Source of the DNA: Chloroflexia bacterium
GTDB taxonomy: Bacteria > Chloroflexota > Chloroflexia > QHBQ01 > JADMIH01
Reading direction: 5' to 3'
Assembly (NCBI GenBank): GCA_025927935.1
Contig: JAICKM010000173.1
Coordinates: 1-10,870, forward strand
DNA length: 10,870 nucleotides
Shown: positions 8,701 through 10,870 of the stretch, one piece after another
Layout: each line of letters opens with the position of its first letter
Position numbering within the stretch: the stretch's first letter is position 1
Program-made: the position numbers and the translations under genes
The notes under the pieces: generated by a model
What the model saw: the letters and a program-made list of their open reading frames with translations, nothing else
What the model was told of the DNA's origin: nothing
The model's database searches: none

Positions 8701-9230
8701 GTTTCGGCATGGCGCACCGCCAGATCGAGGTCTTCGGGCTGGCTTTCCAGGGCAAGACGCGAGAGGGTCAGGTATTCCTGGATGGCAAGATTGCGCTCGC
8801 CCATGCTGCGGTAGATCTCGGCGATGCGCTCATGGGCCAGCCGGTTCCCCGGATTCAGCCCCAGGACGGTGCGCAACGTAGCCAGGGCATCCCGGATCTG
8901 GTTCTGCGCGTTATAGACCGTCGCCACCTGCATATAGGTGCGCTCGGCATCGGCGGGTTGGTGCAACTGGACCTGGCACTCGGCGATCCGGTTGAGCACA
9001 AACGGATCGCTGGGGCGGACCCGGAGCAGGCTGGTATAAGCCTGGAGCGCCGCGGGCCACTGCTGCAAGCGGAACAGCGCCTGGGCCATGTTGGTCTGCG
9101 CGTTTGCGTCGTCGGGGAACTCGTCAATGGCCCGCTGGTACTCGCGCAACGCTTTGTCCCAGGCGTTCTCAAAGGCGTAATCCTGTGCCCGCTTCATCGC
9201 GGCATCAAACGCCGCTTTATTGCCCGCCAC
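5796..9230 (-). CDS. Large tetratricopeptide-repeat protein, first gene of the cdaA operon
   Basis: The 1144-residue protein consists almost wholly of TPR helices in two blocks. The first (about 5-390) has clear units such as ALREYQRAIDEFPDDANAQ and W-P-A-A-L-Q-A-Y-T-S-L-L-R-V-R-P-S-D. The second (about 515-1130) has units such as A-L-P-E-F-S-R-A-L-Q-I-D-P-E-N-K and AIAALHELIALAPNDTESYY. A Pro/Ala/Gly-rich disordered linker at about 401-512 separates them. No signal peptide, membrane helix or enzymatic domain is visible, so it is probably a cytoplasmic scaffold. The start is GTG 9230, supported by GAGGAGG at 9243-9237 six nt upstream; the first internal ATG (residue 12) would cut into the first helix. 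It is followed after 6 nt by cdaA, suggesting co-expression with c-di-AMP synthesis. TPR repeats bind proteins, and no partner can be named. Codon use and GC content match its neighbours. Confidence 0.9.
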   Translation of the reverse strand: MAGNKAAFDAAMKRAQDYAFENAWDKALREYQRAIDEFPDDANAQTNMAQALFRLQQWPAALQAYTSLLRVRPSDPFVLNRIAECQVQLHQPADAERTYMQVATVYNAQNQIRDALATLRTVLGLNPGNRLAHERIAEIYRSMGERNLAIQEYLTLSRLALESQPEDLDLAVRHAETGFALDNSHPEARDWLYRLRRRQLEATGTQFDEKTLRIVSGPGQAAQRDLEQMYDLAMQYQEKNQFAAARVQLEAAQSAGLDTAALHYSLGLLYQQDKQWKQAVEQLQKSAADPEYAMSSQYALGECYRTLGQRAEATRAYEAAVSLVDLQHVSKNEINDLIDLYQAAADAHLGQGNTSRAASLYSTLATFLQARRWRSGFTDQLLARADELNDQGISARLQSIGGAPEPASKEAPPAPEPKRGASAAPPSVPVAPEFVSSGPGSDAGGASGGTGRVRSGMLRPITDFLRAQDLTPPDTETAAPGATATAVAPPAITARVAPPSANGSPAAAAGASLALRAVLVDEGMPLDGETAALVDVTDALLERGLWMAAIDCCYEVIRLDADYLPIHLRLAEIFRQSGRREDAILKLQSVIDVYMVRGDMETAAQVFPELIALQPENVNIRTKLATLLMDLGQHDAAVNEYLSMADMHYSTGQREQAIEELRRLRSIAPQNPEVRLRTGLYLLRADRPADALPEFSRALQIDPENKQALTRVFVTMVLLGNDTQWDVLQTLLSAAADYGDRQVILEDLRGFALTSDRPEMFYALALLNDLPIPEDALDAEARTAAEQQQLRAETEALDNGLGLLPAADRSFLGLLLRVRRAHLALDARDGDGALRLLNAAMQLLESERVTPSPRPKLEFLKLPTRIDLYQPLAQAHILHGDNAQAIQALQAAKAHAPYDREIYTQLAELYFLQGQLGAALVALDELISHYQDSGQIEKVIETLGTMSKLAPNNITVRQKLADTYLKIGYIDLGLAELEILAELQRKAGMVKDAVRTYQRGADIYWQMGQLRESFAIYERILRMAPGDVDARQQLIHLYIATGKMPEATREQKRIAEIYLQQKRSKDAIAALHELIALAPNDTESYYALAEVLAEQHEFGQAARLYGRLRRLEPTKDQQLAALQAEMQRLAQDHSGGSRQPASGR

Positions 9231-9304
9231 TACGTGCCTCCTCTACCCGGGGGGGACATTAGACAGATCGTGAGGCCGGGCGCGCTGATCACGGCCGGTG
9301 CTTT

Positions 9305-9313
9305 AGTATACCA
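9305..9313 (-). promoter_or_regulatory. Extended -10 promoter for the TPR-cdaA-ybbR operon
   Basis: Read on the - strand the sequence is TGGTATACT: a TGn extension followed by TATACT, five of six matches to the -10 consensus. No recognisable -35 hexamer lies 16-18 bp upstream, as is usual for extended -10 promoters. Transcription would start near 9298, leaving a leader of about 65 nt before the GTG start of the TPR gene. Confidence 0.5.
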
Positions 9314-9368
9314 CAACACCTAAGACGCTGGGTAGGGCCAATCGGGCATCGGGGGACGGCCAATAGGC

Positions 9369-9400
9369 GGTGGATAGCCTGTGGATAAAGTGGTGGATAA
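9369..9400 (+). promoter_or_regulatory. Three DnaA-box-like nonamers in tandem
   Basis: GGTGGATAG (9369-9377), TGTGGATAA (9380-9388) and GGTGGATAA (9392-9400) lie in the same orientation with start-to-start distances of 11 and 12 bp, about one helical turn. The middle one is the exact reverse complement of the classical DnaA box TTATCCACA; the other two differ at one or two positions. The last ends 6 bp before the -35 hexamer of the rightward promoter. DnaA binding as a transcription regulator, or as a non-oriC titration site, is plausible. An origin is less likely because no AT-rich unwinding region and no dnaA or dnaN gene is in view. Confidence 0.5.
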
Positions 9401-9406
9401 ACGGGA

Positions 9407-9435
9407 TTGACAGGGCGCGCGCCCGGTGCTATGAT
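9407..9435 (+). promoter_or_regulatory. Near-consensus sigma-70 promoter with palindrome in the spacer
   Basis: TTGACA at 9407-9412 is a perfect -35 hexamer. TATGAT at 9430-9435 matches the -10 at five of six positions, with the ideal 17-bp spacer and a TGc extension at 9427-9429. The spacer contains a perfect 12-bp palindrome, GGGCGCGCGCCC (9413-9424), placed where a bound repressor would block RNA polymerase. Initiation is expected near A9442. It is the best promoter in the window, and the only thing it can drive before running antisense into the DnaC-like gene is the structured stretch at 9442-9527. Confidence 0.75.
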
Positions 9436-9441
9436 AGCCGT

Positions 9442-9527
9442 ACTTCAGTAGATTGTTCTTCGGAACGGAGTACTGGAGAGCAAGGCCGGAGGATCCGCAA
9501 GGATTGTCCGGCCTTCGCGCTTTCCCG
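9442..9527 (+). ncRNA. Candidate small structured RNA (two tetraloop hairpins)
   Basis: No family is recognised. Hairpin 1 pairs CTTCAGTA (9443-9450) with TACTGGAG (9471-9478) and encloses GTTC-TTCG-GAAC (9455-9466), an exact C(UUCG)G tetraloop stem. An alternative outer stem, 9440-9446 with 9467-9473, is also possible. Hairpin 2 is a long rod: GAGAGC (9476-9481) with GCTTTC (9519-9524), AAGGCCGGA (9482-9490) with TCCGGCCTT (9507-9515), then GATCC (9492-9496) with GGATT (9501-9505), closed by a GCAA (GNRA) loop, with one G-G mismatch and a three-base bulge. The first hairpin begins at the predicted transcription start of the 9407-9435 promoter. No open reading frame with a ribosome site is present. 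The tail GCTTTCCC is a poor U-tract, so the 3' end is uncertain. Alternatively, hairpin 2 alone may be a terminator for the DnaC-like gene, whose stop lies 17 nt away on the other strand. Confidence 0.5.
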
Positions 9528-9541
9528 GCGCCGGCCCGTGC

Positions 9542-10381
9542 CTAGCCGCGGCCCGACCGGCGCGGCGCGGACGAGCGGCCGGCGTTGCCGCCCCCGGCGC
9601 CGGTATCGCGCGGGCGGCGGGGCGCGGCGCGCTGGCGGTAGTCGGGCGCGTCGATGAAGATATGGCCGCACAACTGCTGGTCGCACAGCCGCGAGGCGAT
9701 GCGCGGGTCCAGCGCGTCGAGATCGACGTTGGACGTGACCACCGTGGGCATGCGGTAGTTGTAGCGGTGGTTGAAGATCTGGTAGAGCTTTTCGCGCGCC
9801 CAGGGCGTGGTGTTCTCGGTGCCCAGGTCGTCGATGATCAGCAGCGGCACGGTGCGCACCGCCTCGAAACGGTCGTCATACGACCCTTCGCTGTTGGGCG
9901 CGTAAGCGGCGCGCAGGTGGTCCAGCAAGTCGGGCGCGATGGCGAAATAGGTCTGCAAGCCGCGTTCGAGGGCCGCGTTGGCGATGGCCGCCGCCAGGTG
10001 GGTCTTGCCGCAGCCGTAGGAGCCAAGCAGCAGCAGCCAGCCGGTGGGATTATGCGCGTATTCGACGCAACGCATGAAGGCGTCGCGCACGCCGGGCGCC
10101 GCCGCGGCGTCGAACGTCGCGAAGGTCTTGGCGGCGAAAGCGTCGAGGTTGCTCAGGCGCTCCATGCCGCTGTGCGTCTTCTCGGCGAGTTCGCGCAGTT
10201 TGCACTGGCACGGGAACAACCGCCCGAAGTTCGGGTGGCCCAGCGGCGCATCCAGGCGCAGGTAGCCCGCGCCGTGACAGTTGGGGCAGACCTCACTTGG
10301 GCCCGAAGAGATGGGCGTATTTCCCGGTGAGGTATTTACCGGGATCGAGAGTTCCGCCAGATACTTGCCCACGCGTTCCAT
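9542..10381 (-). CDS. DnaC/DnaI/IstB-like AAA+ ATPase, probable helicase loader
   Basis: With ATG 10381 as start the protein has 279 residues; GAAGGGAAGAG lies just upstream as a ribosome site. Residues 32-60 carry four cysteines, C-P-N-C and C-Q-C, a possible zinc site like that in the N-terminal part of DnaI-type loaders. The AAA+ core follows: Walker A GSYGCGKTH at 120-128, Walker B LLIIDDLG at 180-187, sensor 1 V-V-T-S-N at 214-218 and R-I-A-S-R-L at 227-232 with likely arginine-finger residues. After APDYRQR the last 30 residues are a basic Gly/Arg/Pro tail. DnaC/DnaI proteins load the replicative helicase. The overlapping DnaD-domain gene upstream favours this role over IstB of an IS21 element, since no istA is present. 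A longer frame open to 10426 has no better start. The gene overlaps its neighbour by 89 nt. Confidence 0.88.
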   Translation of the reverse strand: MERVGKYLAELSIPVNTSPGNTPISSGPSEVCPNCHGAGYLRLDAPLGHPNFGRLFPCQCKLRELAEKTHSGMERLSNLDAFAAKTFATFDAAAAPGVRDAFMRCVEYAHNPTGWLLLLGSYGCGKTHLAAAIANAALERGLQTYFAIAPDLLDHLRAAYAPNSEGSYDDRFEAVRTVPLLIIDDLGTENTTPWAREKLYQIFNHRYNYRMPTVVTSNVDLDALDPRIASRLCDQQLCGHIFIDAPDYRQRAAPRRPRDTGAGGGNAGRSSAPRRSGRG

Positions 10382-10870
10382 CGTCTCTTCCCTTCGCCGC
10401 CCAGTTCTCCAGAATCCGGCGCACATAGGTCCAACTGCGCTTATTGTAGTTGACGGCCTCGGTGAAAGCTTCTTCGATCCAGGCCGCCGGGTACAGGCGC
10501 TCGGCTTCGGTGAGCTGGTCGGCCAGCAGCGGCGTGATCACGCCGATATTCTGCTCATACAGCTCAAAGATATTGGCCCGCCGTTGCACCAGACGCACGC
10601 GCGACTCATCGGGCGCGCCCTCGGTCACGCTCTCCGGCGCGCGCCCCAACGCGGCGTCGCGCTCGGCGCGCAAGAGGGCCAGCCACTGGGCCGAGGCCAG
10701 CCCGCCCGTTTCGGCCCCCGCTTCCTCGCCGCACATCTGGGCCAGCCAGCGTTTGTTGAACGGCGTATTGACCAGGTACCAGAATTCTTCGTCCGCCGCG
10801 CCCCCTTCCGGCTGGACGATCAGTTGCAGCAACGTGCCGCGGGCCACGGCCAGTTCCAGCCCCTCGCGCA
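10293..10870 (-). CDS. DnaD-domain protein, 5' end outside window
   Basis: About 191 residues are visible. The frame is open to the window edge (R-E-G-L-E-L-A before the GTG at 10847), so the true start lies beyond 10870. The C-terminal half carries the DnaB_2/DnaD signature: L-Y-E-Q-N-I-G-V-I-T-P-L, then Y-P-A-A-W-I-E-E-A-F-T-E-A-V, N-Y-N-K-R-S-W-T-Y-V-R-R-I-L-E-N-W-A-A-K-G, and a terminal D-P-G-K-Y-L-T-G-K-Y-A-H-L-F. DnaD proteins act in primosome assembly and bind DNA in replication initiation and restart, working with DnaB and DnaI in Bacillus. The gene runs directly into the DnaC-like ATPase gene with an 89-nt overlap, suggesting a two-gene primosome operon. The upstream region GLELAVARGTLLQL resembles the N-terminal winged-helix part of long DnaD-type proteins. 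Family assignment is strong. Confidence 0.88.
   Translation of the reverse strand, partial: REGLELAVARGTLLQLIVQPEGGAADEEFWYLVNTPFNKRWLAQMCGEEAGAETGGLASAQWLALLRAERDAALGRAPESVTEGAPDESRVRLVQRRANIFELYEQNIGVITPLLADQLTEAERLYPAAWIEEAFTEAVNYNKRSWTYVRRILENWAAKGRDDGTRGQVSGGTLDPGKYLTGKYAHLFGPK

Larger units (their letters stand above)
9231..9541. other. Regulatory intergenic region with divergent promoters
   Basis: These 311 bases contain no protein gene on either strand. They hold, from left to right, the ribosome site and an extended -10 promoter for the leftward TPR-cdaA-ybbR operon, three DnaA-box-like nonamers, a strong rightward promoter with a palindrome in its spacer, and two stable predicted hairpins ending close to the 3' end of the DnaC-like gene. 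A GC-rich palindrome CCGGCGCCGG at 9525-9534 follows the hairpins. Confidence 0.75.

Noticed and set aside
5797..9323. Many long + strand frames opposite the TPR, cdaA and ybbR genes
   Set aside because: They are shadows of GC-rich - strand genes: biased Arg/Pro/His composition, no ribosome sites, no recognisable domains.
9442..9527. Known RNA classes: T-box leader, SRP RNA, 6S RNA, tmRNA
   Set aside because: No T-box GGTGG/ACCGCG element, no SRP GGAAGG apical motif, no large central bubble as in 6S, and no tRNA-like ends.
9369..9541. Chromosomal replication origin
   Set aside because: Only three DnaA-box-like sites, no AT-rich unwinding element, and no dnaA or dnaN gene in view; a regulatory or titration site fits better.
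9370..9657. + strand frame of about 95 codons across the intergenic region
   Set aside because: It crosses the promoter and the hairpins, encodes an Arg/Gly-rich unrecognisable sequence, and enters the antisense of the DnaC-like gene.
9542..10381. IstB of an IS21-type element
   Set aside because: No istA or IS21 ends nearby, and the gene overlaps a DnaD-domain gene and has DnaI-like cysteines at its N-terminus.
10848..10870. GTG at 10845-10847 as the true start of the DnaD-domain gene
   Set aside because: The frame continues upstream with family-like residues (G-L-E-L-A) to the window edge, and the visible part is shorter than expected for this family.

Overview
The window is GC-rich and reads like a bacterial chromosome segment, most likely from Chloroflexota. 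That assignment is an inference from the gene set: a large TPR protein ahead of a CdaA-type diadenylate cyclase and a YbbR-domain protein, plus a DnaD-domain protein coupled to a DnaC/DnaI-like AAA+ ATPase. There are no rRNA or tRNA genes and no CRISPR array.

Layout. On the + strand, 1-223 is the 3' end of a short-chain dehydrogenase/reductase gene. It is followed by a winged-helix protein of the HTH_42/AlkZ-like family (350-1471) and a small single-BON-domain protein (1741-2049). An apparently intact IS630-family element with nearly perfect 27-bp terminal inverted repeats occupies about 2069-3277. It lies between the BON gene and a GC-rich hairpin (3292-3323) that closes the convergent operon. 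From there all protein genes are on the - strand. One operon reads leftward from 9230: TPR protein (9230-5796), CdaA (5789-4986) and YbbR protein (4989-3334), with a 6-nt gap and then an ATGA overlap. It probably makes cyclic di-AMP at the membrane and controls the cyclase through YbbR; the role of the TPR protein is unknown. Further right, a 5'-truncated DnaD-domain gene (10870-10293) overlaps a DnaC/IstB-like helicase-loader gene (10381-9542) by 89 nt. These look like replication-restart or primosome functions.

The most unusual part is the 310-bp intergenic region 9231-9541. It carries a near-consensus extended -10 promoter on the + strand (TTGACA, 17 bp, TATGAT) with a perfect 12-bp palindrome inside the spacer. 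Three DnaA-box-like nonamers, spaced about one helical turn apart, lie immediately upstream. Immediately downstream is a stretch that can fold into two hairpins capped by UUCG and GCAA tetraloops, and no + strand gene follows. This fits an undescribed small structured RNA of roughly 85 nt, transcribed divergently from the c-di-AMP operon, whose own extended -10 promoter lies at 9305-9313. RNA function and DnaA control are inferences; the motifs and pairings are directly visible.
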